From WHTX01 sp038255145 (lineage in GTDB: Bacteria; Actinomycetota; Acidimicrobiia; Acidimicrobiales; CAIXPF01), in NCBI GenBank assembly GCA_038255145.1, contig JBBSLP010000015.1, positions 25,484 through 89,483 on the forward strand: a stretch of DNA of 64,000 bases, written 5' to 3'. The position numbers were made by a program, and so were the translations under genes. Positions within the stretch are counted from its first letter, which is position 1; each line of letters begins with the position of its first letter. Below, piece by piece: positions 17,657 through 24,598 of this stretch. The notes under the pieces are model-generated. The model was not told the DNA's origin. It did not search any database and worked only from the letters and a program-made list of their open reading frames with translations.

Positions 17657-18411
17657 CGGGAGCGGGCCGTGTCGCTGGGGATGACGACCAGGGAGAAGTA
17701 GGGGACCGTGGCCGCGTCGACCTCGGCCAGGGGCAGGATGCGCTGGTCAGCGGTGGTGGCCCGCTCCACGTAGTGGGCCCGGCCCAGCAGCCCGGCCCGT
17801 TCGATGGCGGTGCGCACCTTGGCCAGGTTGCGGCCCAGCTTCATGACCACAGCCGCGTCCGAGCGCCGCAGCCGGGCCTCGAGCTCGTCGATCGGCAGCA
17901 CCCCCGACAGCACGGTCAGCTCCTCGTCCCGTGACACCAGGGGTTCACCGATGACGGCGGCGCCGGCCAGGATCGACGTCACCCCGGGCACGACCTCGGT
18001 GGGGTAGCGGTGGGCCAGGCGACTGTGCAGGTACATGTACGAGCCGTAGAAGAAGGGGTCGCCCTCGCAGAGGACGGCCACGTCACAGCCCCGGTCGAGC
18101 ACCTCGGCCACCTGCTGGGCCGAGGCGTCGTAGAACTCGGCCAGCATGCCGTCATAGGTACGTCCATGAGGCACGGCCTCGGTGGTGATGGGGTAGGTGA
18201 GGCGCAGCTCGCACTGGTCGGATGACAGGTAGCCACTCACCACCCGGCGGGCGTTGCTCTCCCGCTTCGCCGCCGCGAAGTAGGCCACCACCGGGCACGA
18301 CTGCAGCACCCGCAGTGACTTCACCGTGATCAGTTCGGGATCGCCGGGACCCACACCCAGCCCGAACAGGTGCCCGGTGGTCGGGGTCGAGGGGTAGCTG
18401 GAGACGGTCAC
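17653..18411 (-). CDS. cobI: Precorrin-2 C20-methyltransferase CobI
   Basis: The 252-residue methylase shows GLGVGPGDPELITVKSLRVL, LCEGDPFFYGSYMYLHSRL, EVVPGVTSILAGAAV and VVMKLGRNLAKVRTAI, the CobI signatures. It uses SAM to methylate C20 of precorrin-2. Start and stop overlap cobH and cobJ by 4 bases each. A second CobI-like domain, fused to a DNA-binding domain, is encoded at 23690-24598, so the window holds two members of this enzyme class. Confidence 0.93.
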   Translation of the reverse strand: MTVSSYPSTPTTGHLFGLGVGPGDPELITVKSLRVLQSCPVVAYFAAAKRESNARRVVSGYLSSDQCELRLTYPITTEAVPHGRTYDGMLAEFYDASAQQVAEVLDRGCDVAVLCEGDPFFYGSYMYLHSRLAHRYPTEVVPGVTSILAGAAVIGEPLVSRDEELTVLSGVLPIDELEARLRRSDAAVVMKLGRNLAKVRTAIERAGLLGRAHYVERATTADQRILPLAEVDAATVPYFSLVVIPSDTARSR

Positions 18412-19043
18412 TCGCGCTCGCTGGCCAGGGCGTTCACCGCGGCGGCGGCCATGGCACTGCCTCCGCGACGGCCGTGCACGGTCAGCCAGGGCACATCGCC
18501 GGCGGCCCCATCGGCCAGGGCGACCTTGGACTCGGCCGCACCCACGAAGCCCACGGGGATGCCGAGGATGGCGGCGGGACGGGGGGCGCCGGCGGCCAGC
18601 AGCTCGAACAGGCGGAACAGGGCGGTGGGGGCGTTGCCGATGGCCACCACGGCACCGTCCAGGTGCGGCAGCCAGTGGTCGAGCGCCGCCGCCGAGCGGG
18701 TGGTGCCCAGAGCAACGGCCCGCTCGCGCACGTCGGGCTCGTTGAGGGTGCAGATGACGGCGTTGGCCGCGGGCAGGCGGCTGCGGGTGATCCCGTCGGC
18801 CACCATCATGGCGTCGGCCAGGACAGGAGCCCCGGCCCGCAGCGCGGCCCGGGCGGCATCGCCCACCCCGGGGGAGCAGGCCACGTCAGCCACGAGGTCG
18901 ACCATGCCGCAGGCGTGGATCATGCGCACCACGGCCACGTGCACGTCGGGGGGCAGCCCGCTGAGGTCGGTCTCGGCCCGGATGGTGGCGAAGGAGCGGC
19001 GGTAGATCTCGGCTCCGTCGCTGATGTAGGTGGGCGTGGTCAC
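18408..19043 (-). CDS. cobH: Precorrin-8X methylmutase CobH
   Basis: The GTG at 19043 overlaps the cobG stop (GTGA); the longer ORF on this strand is a shadow of cobG. The 211-residue protein contains ISDGAEIYRRSFATIRAE, the conserved VRMIHACGMVDLV with the active-site His, and GIPVGFVGAAESKVAL, all diagnostic for CobH/CbiC. It moves the C11 methyl group to C12 to form hydrogenobyrinate. Confidence 0.94.
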   Translation of the reverse strand: MTTPTYISDGAEIYRRSFATIRAETDLSGLPPDVHVAVVRMIHACGMVDLVADVACSPGVGDAARAALRAGAPVLADAMMVADGITRSRLPAANAVICTLNEPDVRERAVALGTTRSAAALDHWLPHLDGAVVAIGNAPTALFRLFELLAAGAPRPAAILGIPVGFVGAAESKVALADGAAGDVPWLTVHGRRGGSAMAAAAVNALASERE

Positions 19044-20362
19044 GAACCTCGCACCTGCGGGCCGACCGACTGGTAGGTGCCGGGGCGGGGCCCGGCGATG
19101 AGGGTGACCTCGGTGGCGTCTCGGGTGGCGCAGCGCTTGGGGCAGCCCGACAGGTGCACCGAGGCGGGCCGGTGGGCCAGAGGGGTGGCCCGCAGGTGGT
19201 CGATGAGGCGGCGCCCGTCGGCCTGGGTGTCGGCCAGGCCCGAGGCACAACCGGTGCTGCCGGCACAGGCCACCACGGCCAGGGCCGGGTCCCGGCGGTC
19301 GCAGACGAGGCCGGCGGCCATCAGGGCGGCGACGGCGGCGTCGGCCTCGTCGGGGGTGATGCCGGGCACGACCACGCCACGCCACGGGGTGAGGCGGACC
19401 ACGCACCGGCCGTGGCGCTCGGCCAGGTCGGCCAGTCGGTCCAGGGTGTCGGGATCGACCCGGCCCAGTTCGGCGGCCGCCCCCACCGACACCGGCGAGG
19501 TCGGTGCGTCCCCAGGTGAGGCCAGGGTGCCGACGGGCGCCACCGCGGCGGGCCAACGCCCACCGCCGGCGGTCTGGCGGGGGAACGACATCCCCACCAG
19601 GGCTTCGAGCCGGGCCACCAGGGCGTCCCTGCCGTGGGCGTCGACCAGATCGGCCACCCGGGCCCGGACCTGGGCACACAGGGAGACGACGGCCGCCACC
19701 AGTTCGGCCGCCGCGGTCGGGGACACGAGCACGATCGGCTCGCCGGGCGTGTCGAGCATGGGTAGCGCCCGACCCAGTTGCAGCTCGAAGGCCACGTCGC
19801 CGGCGTCCGTGCGGCGCGCTCCCAGGCACAGGTCATGACGACGACCACGCAGGGACGGGGTACCGCCGCCGTCGATCAGCAGGCCGAACTTGGGAGGCAG
19901 GGAGGCCAGGTCGTGGGGCCGGGAGGCGAGCACGGCGAGCACCGACGAGGCCAGGGCCCTGGTGTCGAGGAGCTCCAAGGGGTCGTCACCGGCGGTGGGG
20001 CTGATCAGTAGGTCGACAGCGCTCCCACGGCGACGCTCGGCCGGGGCCAGTCCGGCGGCGGCCAGTTGGGCGGCCACGGCGGCGAGGGCGTCGTCGGGTA
20101 GGCCCCGCAGCTGCAGGTTGGCGCGGCTGGTGAGCTCGACGATGCCGTTGCCCCGGCGGGCGGCGGCGGCCACCACCCGTAGCTGAGCGGCGCCGAGCTC
20201 ACCCAACGGCACCCGCACCCGCACCAGGGCGCCGTCGACGGCGGCGAAGGGGTCGTGCACCGTGGGGCAGGCCCCTCGCACGGCGCCAGGGCCGGCGGGA
20301 GCAGCGGGGTCCGAGCCGTCAGGGCAGGCGGCGACGTCCCGAGCCGGGCCGAGCAGGATCAC
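19040..20362 (-). CDS. cobG: Precorrin-3B synthase CobG (ferredoxin/sulfite-reductase-like)
   Basis: The 440-residue product has two sulfite-reductase-type half domains, with ELTSRANLQLRGLP in the first. The C-terminal [4Fe-4S]/siroheme ligands are C-x5-C (ACAGSTGCASG) and C-x3-C (SGCPKRCA). CobG is the oxygen-dependent enzyme that makes precorrin-3B, marking the aerobic pathway. The GTG at 20362 is favoured because TACCGT (20375-20370, minus) precedes it by 7 bases, a leaderless promoter; the long extension to 20503 would overlap cbiD. A perfect inverted repeat (20385-20403) lies directly upstream of this promoter. CobG starts the cobG-H-I-J overlap series. Confidence 0.9.
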   Translation of the reverse strand: MILLGPARDVAACPDGSDPAAPAGPGAVRGACPTVHDPFAAVDGALVRVRVPLGELGAAQLRVVAAAARRGNGIVELTSRANLQLRGLPDDALAAVAAQLAAAGLAPAERRRGSAVDLLISPTAGDDPLELLDTRALASSVLAVLASRPHDLASLPPKFGLLIDGGGTPSLRGRRHDLCLGARRTDAGDVAFELQLGRALPMLDTPGEPIVLVSPTAAAELVAAVVSLCAQVRARVADLVDAHGRDALVARLEALVGMSFPRQTAGGGRWPAAVAPVGTLASPGDAPTSPVSVGAAAELGRVDPDTLDRLADLAERHGRCVVRLTPWRGVVVPGITPDEADAAVAALMAAGLVCDRRDPALAVVACAGSTGCASGLADTQADGRRLIDHLRATPLAHRPASVHLSGCPKRCATRDATEVTLIAGPRPGTYQSVGPQVRGS

Positions 20363-20384
20363 GACGATGACGGTACCACCCGGT

Positions 20385-20403
20385 GTAGGGCACCCTGCCC
20401 TAC
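20385..20403. promoter_or_regulatory. Perfect inverted repeat at the cobG promoter, candidate repressor operator
   Basis: GTAGGGCACCCTGCCCTAC has 8-base perfect arms around CCC. It lies about 10 bases upstream of the cobG -10 element (20375-20370, minus), where a bound protein would cover the -35 region. The right arm continues as TGCCCTACGT, and the identical 10-mer is found at 23665-23674, at the promoter of the RHH/methyltransferase fusion gene. It overlaps the end of cbiD. Confidence 0.6.
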
Positions 20404-21512
20404 GTCCTGCCGCCCGTCTCGGCCTCATCCGTGACCGCGATGACGGCGCCGCCGCGGTCCACCACCACCACGCCCAGGGTCGTGGGCCCGTCGCCGAGGA
20501 CACCCCGAGCCGTGCTCAGTGCGGCCTCGGCCACGGTGCCGGCCAGGTCGAGGTCGGCGTCCCGGGCCAGATCGAGCACCTCGAGGGCGGTGTTGGCCAC
20601 CCGGGCCTGGGCCACCAGCTCGCCGGGTGCCCCCAGGGCCTCGAGCTGGGCGGCCAGCCAGGGCCGGTCGACCTGGCTGCGGCCCGAGTGCAGGTCGAGG
20701 TGGCCGACGGCCAGCTTGGACAGCTTGGCGAAGCCGCCGCCGATGGTGAGGCGGGCCACGGGGTGGCGGCGCACGTACTTGAGCAGGCCACCGGCGAAGT
20801 CGCCCATGTCGAGCATGGCGGTGTCGGGCAGCCCGAAGTGGGCCTGGACGGCCTGTTCCGAGGTCGAGCCCGTGCACCCGGCCACGTGGGGGTGACCCAC
20901 GGCGCGGGCCAGGTCGACGCCCCGGTGGATGGAGTGGATCCACGCCGAGCACGAGTAGGGGATGACGATGCCGGTGGTGCCGAGGATGGACAGCCCGCCG
21001 ATGATGCCCAGGCGGGGGTTCCACGTGTGCAGGGCCACGGCCTCCCCGTCGGGCACGGAGATCTCGACCTCGACGTCCTCGGGGCCACCCACCCGGGCCC
21101 GGGTCTCGTCGAGGGCGTGGCGGACCATGCGTCGGGGGGCGGGGTTGATGGCGGGCTCACCCACGTCGAGGGGCAGGCCGGGCAGGGTGACGGTGCCGAC
21201 GCCGGGACCGGCCCGGAAGGTCACGCCGGACCCCGGCGGGCCGGGGCGGACGGTGGACACGATGGTGAGCCCGTGGGTGACGTCGGGGTCGTCCCCCGCG
21301 TCCTTGACCACCCCGGCCTGGGCCCAACCCGACCCGTGGGCCTCGGTGGCCAGGGCGAAGGCCGGCTGCTGGCCCCCGGGCAGGGTGATGGACACGGGAT
21401 CGGGGAAGGAGCCGGTGACCAGGGCCTCGTAGGCGGCCCGGGTGGCGGCGGTGGCACACGCCCCCGTCGTCCACCCCCGACGCAGGGGTCCGACGGGCGG
21501 GTCGCCGCTCAC
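20400..21512 (-). CDS. cbiD: Cobalt-precorrin-5B (C1)-methyltransferase CbiD
   Basis: The 370-residue protein matches CbiD throughout: LRRGWTTGACATAATRAAY, DDPDVTHGLTIV, GVGTVTLPGLPLDVGEPAINP, LGIIGGLSILGTTGIV and MGDFAGGLLKYVRR. CbiD performs C1 methylation and belongs to the anaerobic pathway, where cobalt is inserted early; here it coexists with aerobic CobG, CobK and CobN. No CobF, the aerobic C1 enzyme, is in the window, so CbiD may do that step on a cobalt-free substrate. It lies upstream of cobG on the same strand, separated by 37 bases that contain the cobG promoter and operator. Confidence 0.93.
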   Translation of the reverse strand: MSGDPPVGPLRRGWTTGACATAATRAAYEALVTGSFPDPVSITLPGGQQPAFALATEAHGSGWAQAGVVKDAGDDPDVTHGLTIVSTVRPGPPGSGVTFRAGPGVGTVTLPGLPLDVGEPAINPAPRRMVRHALDETRARVGGPEDVEVEISVPDGEAVALHTWNPRLGIIGGLSILGTTGIVIPYSCSAWIHSIHRGVDLARAVGHPHVAGCTGSTSEQAVQAHFGLPDTAMLDMGDFAGGLLKYVRRHPVARLTIGGGFAKLSKLAVGHLDLHSGRSQVDRPWLAAQLEALGAPGELVAQARVANTALEVLDLARDADLDLAGTVAEAALSTARGVLGDGPTTLGVVVVDRGGAVIAVTDEAETGGRT

Positions 21513-21565
21513 CCGACGCTCCGGCCGGCCGGGGCTCGAACCGGGCCGGGCGCGCTACGGTCGCC

Positions 21566-21735
21566 CTGCCGTTCGGGAACACCGGTGCGAATCCGGGGCT
21601 GTCCCGCAACTGTCACCGGGGAGTGGACCCCCAACCACCAGGCACGGGTGGTCATGGTCACGGCCTGCGCAGGGCTGGAAGGCCGGGGGCGAGCACCGAT
21701 CCGGGAGCCAGGACACCGCACGGCGCCACTGCGAG
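21566..21735 (+). ncRNA. Cobalamin riboswitch upstream of cobO-cobB operon
   Basis: Elements in order are GGTGCGAATCCGGGGC, CCCGCAACTGTCACCGGGG and the B12 box GAGCCAGGACACCGCACGGC at about 21705-21724. A TACGGT box at 21556-21561 is the likely -10. The region from the core to the B12 box is longer than usual because of a GC-rich variable arm. A short ORF (21759-21794) and then cobO follow. Confidence 0.9.
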
Positions 21736-21758
21736 CCACCACGCGAGGAGCCGTCACC

Positions 21759-21794
21759 ATGCCCACCGCCACGTCGCCAGAGTCGACGCACTGA
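21759..21794 (+). CDS. Eleven-codon leader ORF between riboswitch and cobO
   Basis: ATG at 21759 opens MPTATSPESTH and stops at TGA 21792-21794, whose last base is the first base of the cobO ATG (TGATG). A strong GAGGAG ribosome-binding site is placed 8 bases before this small ORF, whereas cobO has no purine-rich site of its own. The simplest reading is that ribosomes enter at the leader and re-initiate at cobO, so a riboswitch that hides the leader site would control cobO by coupling. The peptide itself probably has no function. Confidence 0.6.
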   Translation: MPTATSPESTH

Positions 21795-22315
21795 TGCCGC
21801 GGGCGTCGCGGTTGCTGGTCAACACCGGCACCGGCAAGGGCAAGAGCTCGTCCGCCTTCGGCGTCATGGGCCGGGCCTGGGCCCGGGGCTGGAACGTGTG
21901 CGTGGTGCAGTTCGTCAAGAGCGAGAAGTGGAAGGTGGGCGAGCGCAAGCTGGCCGAGCACCTGGGCATCGAGTGGCACACCATGGGCGACGGCTTCACC
22001 TGGGAGTCCACCGACATGGACGAGACGGTGGCCCGGGGTCGGCACGCCTGGCGGGTCGCCGCCGAGAAGATCGGCAGCGGTGAGTACGACCTGGTCATCC
22101 TGGACGAGTGCACCTACGCCATGAAGTACGGCTGGGTGCCCGTGGCCGACGTCGTCGCCGTGCTCACCTCCCGCCCCGCCCGCACCAACGTCGTGGTCAC
22201 CGGGCGCTACGCCCCCGACGAGCTCATCGCCGTGGCCGACACCGTCACCGAGATGGTCAAGATCAAGCACGCCATGGACGAGGGCATCGGCGCCCGCAAG
22301 GGCATCGAGTACTAG
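21794..22315 (+). CDS. cobO: Cob(I)yrinic acid a,c-diamide adenosyltransferase CobO (BtuR)
   Basis: The 173-residue protein has the CobA/CobO-type P-loop NTGTGKGKSSSAFG at the N-terminus, VVQFVKSEKW, and the Asp-rich Walker B LVILDECTYAMKYGWV, with the C-terminal RKGIEY. It transfers the 5'-deoxyadenosyl group from ATP to the cobalt(I) corrin. It is the first enzyme gene after the third riboswitch and is directly followed by cobB with no gap (stop 22315, start 22316). Confidence 0.95.
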   Translation: MPRASRLLVNTGTGKGKSSSAFGVMGRAWARGWNVCVVQFVKSEKWKVGERKLAEHLGIEWHTMGDGFTWESTDMDETVARGRHAWRVAAEKIGSGEYDLVILDECTYAMKYGWVPVADVVAVLTSRPARTNVVVTGRYAPDELIAVADTVTEMVKIKHAMDEGIGARKGIEY

Positions 22316-23653
22316 GTGGCCGGCCTCGGGCCCCGCATCGTCGTGGCCGGCACCCATTCCGGGGTGGGCAAGACCACGGTGGCCACCGGGCTGATGGCCG
22401 CCCTGGCCCGTCGGGGGGTGAAGGTGGCGTCGGCCAAGGTCGGGCCCGACTTCATCGACCCCGGCTACCACGCCCTGGCCACCGGCCGTCCCGCCCGCAA
22501 CCTCGACGCCTGGATGTGTGGCCCCGAGGCCATCGGCCCCCTGGCCGGACGGGCCGCCGCCGGTAGCGACGTGCTCGTCGTCGAAGGCGTCATGGGCCTG
22601 TTCGACGGGGCCGCCGACGGCACCCCCTCGTCCACGGCCGATGTGGCCACCCTGCTCGGCGCCCCCGTGCTGCTGGTGGTCGACACCTCGGCCATGGCCG
22701 GCTCGGTGGCCGCCGTCGTGCACGGCTTCGCTACCCTCGACCCTCGGGTCAGGATCGCCGGCGTCGTGCTCAACCGGGTGGCCAGCCCCGGCCACGAGGC
22801 CATGCTGCGCCGGGCCCTGGTGCCCCTGGGCATCCCCGTGGTCGGCGTGCTCGGACGGGACCCGGCCTACTCGTGGCGGGACCGCCACCTGGGCCTGGTC
22901 CCCGTCGTCGAACAGCCGGCCCGCATCGGCGCCGCCCTCGACGTGCTCGCCGCCGCCATCGACACCGGCTGCGACCTCGACGCCATCATGGCCCTGGCCC
23001 GGGGTGCGGCCCGTCGCACCGTGGCCGGACCCCCCCTCCCCCCGGCTCGCCCCGGCCATCGGGTGCGGGTGGCCGTGGCTGCGGGGCCCGCCTTCAGCTT
23101 CAGCTACGTCGACAACCTCGAGGCCCTGGCCGCGGCGGGGGCCGAGCTGGTGCCCTTCGACCCCGCGGCCGACGCCACCCTGCCCGAGGCCTGCGACGCC
23201 CTGGTGGCCGGGGGCGGGTTCCCCGAGGTCTACGCCGAGGAGCTGGCGGCCAACGTCGCGCTGCTGGCCGACGTGCGTCGCCGGGTCGGGGACGGCCTCG
23301 TGGTGTGGGCCGAGTGCGGGGGCCTGTTGTGGCTGGCCCAGAGCCTGGACGAGCGGTCCATGGCCGGCGTCGTGCCCACCACGGCCACCATGACCGAGCG
23401 CCTGACCCTGGGCTACCGGACGGCCCGGTCCGAGGTGGCCAGCCCCCTGGGACCGGCGGGGCTGCAGCTGCGGGGCCACGAGTTCCACTACTCGCGCACC
23501 GAGCCCGCCGGCGACGCCCTCAGCCTGGACGGCCGCACCGGCCCCACCCGGGGTGGCTTCGCCTCGCCGAGGATGCTGGCGTCGTACCTGCACGTCCACC
23601 TGGGTGCGGCTCCTGATCTGGCCACGGCCTTCGTCGAGGCCGCGGCGGGCTGA
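22316..23653 (+). CDS. cobB: Hydrogenobyrinic acid a,c-diamide synthase CobB
   Basis: The 445-residue protein has an N-terminal ATPase domain (P-loop GTHSGVGKTTVATGL, KVGPDFIDPGYH, VVEGVMGLFDG). Its C-terminal glutamine amidotransferase domain shows FSFSYVDNLEALAAAGAELV, GGGFPEVYAEELAAN, and the nucleophile Cys in WAECGGLLWL. It amidates the a and c side chains using glutamine and ATP. The GTG start immediately follows the cobO stop. The next gene starts 36 bases after its stop with its own promoter. Confidence 0.94.
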   Translation: MAGLGPRIVVAGTHSGVGKTTVATGLMAALARRGVKVASAKVGPDFIDPGYHALATGRPARNLDAWMCGPEAIGPLAGRAAAGSDVLVVEGVMGLFDGAADGTPSSTADVATLLGAPVLLVVDTSAMAGSVAAVVHGFATLDPRVRIAGVVLNRVASPGHEAMLRRALVPLGIPVVGVLGRDPAYSWRDRHLGLVPVVEQPARIGAALDVLAAAIDTGCDLDAIMALARGAARRTVAGPPLPPARPGHRVRVAVAAGPAFSFSYVDNLEALAAAGAELVPFDPAADATLPEACDALVAGGGFPEVYAEELAANVALLADVRRRVGDGLVVWAECGGLLWLAQSLDERSMAGVVPTTATMTERLTLGYRTARSEVASPLGPAGLQLRGHEFHYSRTEPAGDALSLDGRTGPTRGGFASPRMLASYLHVHLGAAPDLATAFVEAAAG

Positions 23654-23664
23654 CCCCCGCTGCA

Positions 23665-23685
23665 TGCCCTACGTCTACCCTACGT
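23665..23685. promoter_or_regulatory. Tandem CCCTACGT repeats overlapping the promoter of the RHH/CobI gene
   Basis: CCCTACGT occurs at 23667-23674 and again at 23678-23685, an 11-base period (one helical turn), which suits side-by-side RHH dimers. The first copy extends to TGCCCTACGT, identical to 20396-20405 at the cobG promoter. The repeats overlap TACCCT (23676-23681), a -10 element 8 bases before the GTG at 23690, so occupancy would block transcription: a candidate autoregulatory site. Confidence 0.6.
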
Positions 23686-23689
23686 GGCT

Positions 23690-24598
23690 GTGCGCACGAG
23701 CTCGGTGTACCTGCCCGAAGCCCTCAAGGCCGAGCTGGCCGCCCTGTCGCGCCGCTGGGGGCGGTCCGAGGCCGAACTGATCCGCGAGGCCGTCGAGCGC
23801 CTGGTGCGCAGCGCCCAGGGCCAGGCCACGGCGCCTGCTCCCCTGCCCCCGCCCCGCCCCCGATCGGCCCGGGGGCCGAGCCTGACCGGGGTGGGGGTGG
23901 GCCCTTCGGATCCCGACCTGGTCACCGGGCGGGCCCTGGCCGTGCTCGGTGACGTCGACCGCGTCTTCGCCGCCAGCACTGCGCCGGACGCCATCGGCCG
24001 GGCCGAGGCCATCGTGCGGGCCGCGGCGCCCGAGGTGGCCGTGGACCGGCTCGTCTTCGCCATCGCCGGGGACGCCGAGGAGCGCCGGGCATCGCTGGCC
24101 CGGGCGGCCGACACCGTGGTCATGGCCCTGGACCGGGGGGAGGCCGTGGCCTTCGTGACCCTGGGCGACCCCAACGTGTACTCGACCTACCCGGCCATGG
24201 CCCGCCTGGTGGCGGCCCAGCGACCGGGGGTGGCTCAGACCACGGTGCCCGGGGTCATGGCCTTCCAGGACCTGGCCGCCCGCACGGGCACGGTGTTGGC
24301 CGAGGACGGCGAGCAGGTCCTCGTGCACTCCCTGGGTGACGGCCTCGACCAGCTCGTGGGCGCGCTCGACGATCCCAGCTGCACCCTGGTCATCTACAAG
24401 GGCGGGCGTCGCCTGCCCGAGCTGGCCGGCCACCTGGCCCGGGCCGGTCGCCTCGACGATGCCGTCGTCGGCGAGATGTTGGGCCTGCCCGGCGGGCGGA
24501 GCGGTCCCGTGGCCGCGGTGGCCGACCGACCGGCGTCCTACCTGGCCACCGTGGTCGTACCCGCCACCCGCGCCGCGGCCGCTGCGGTCCGCCGATGA
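23690..24598 (+). CDS. Ribbon-helix-helix DNA-binding domain fused to a precorrin-2 C20-methyltransferase-like domain
   Basis: Residues 1-45 form a CopG-type ribbon-helix-helix (strand TSSVYLPEALKAEL, helices around SRRWGRSEAELIREAVERLV). After a Pro-rich linker (46-64) comes a tetrapyrrole methylase domain. It has GVGVGPSDPDL at 67-77, the SAM-binding TLGDPNVYSTYP near 160, TTVPGVMAFQDLA and VIYKGGRRLPEL, closest in pattern to CobI/CbiL. A bona fide cobI exists at 17653, so this second copy may serve another methylation step or have become a sensor. GTG 23690 fits a leaderless start after TACCCT; GTG 23684 is two codons longer. It overlaps the next gene by 4 bases, in the cobO-cobB-cobM/L-cobE series. 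I infer a trigger enzyme that represses cob genes. Confidence 0.8.
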   Translation: MRTSSVYLPEALKAELAALSRRWGRSEAELIREAVERLVRSAQGQATAPAPLPPPRPRSARGPSLTGVGVGPSDPDLVTGRALAVLGDVDRVFAASTAPDAIGRAEAIVRAAAPEVAVDRLVFAIAGDAEERRASLARAADTVVMALDRGEAVAFVTLGDPNVYSTYPAMARLVAAQRPGVAQTTVPGVMAFQDLAARTGTVLAEDGEQVLVHSLGDGLDQLVGALDDPSCTLVIYKGGRRLPELAGHLARAGRLDDAVVGEMLGLPGGRSGPVAAVADRPASYLATVVVPATRAAAAAVRR

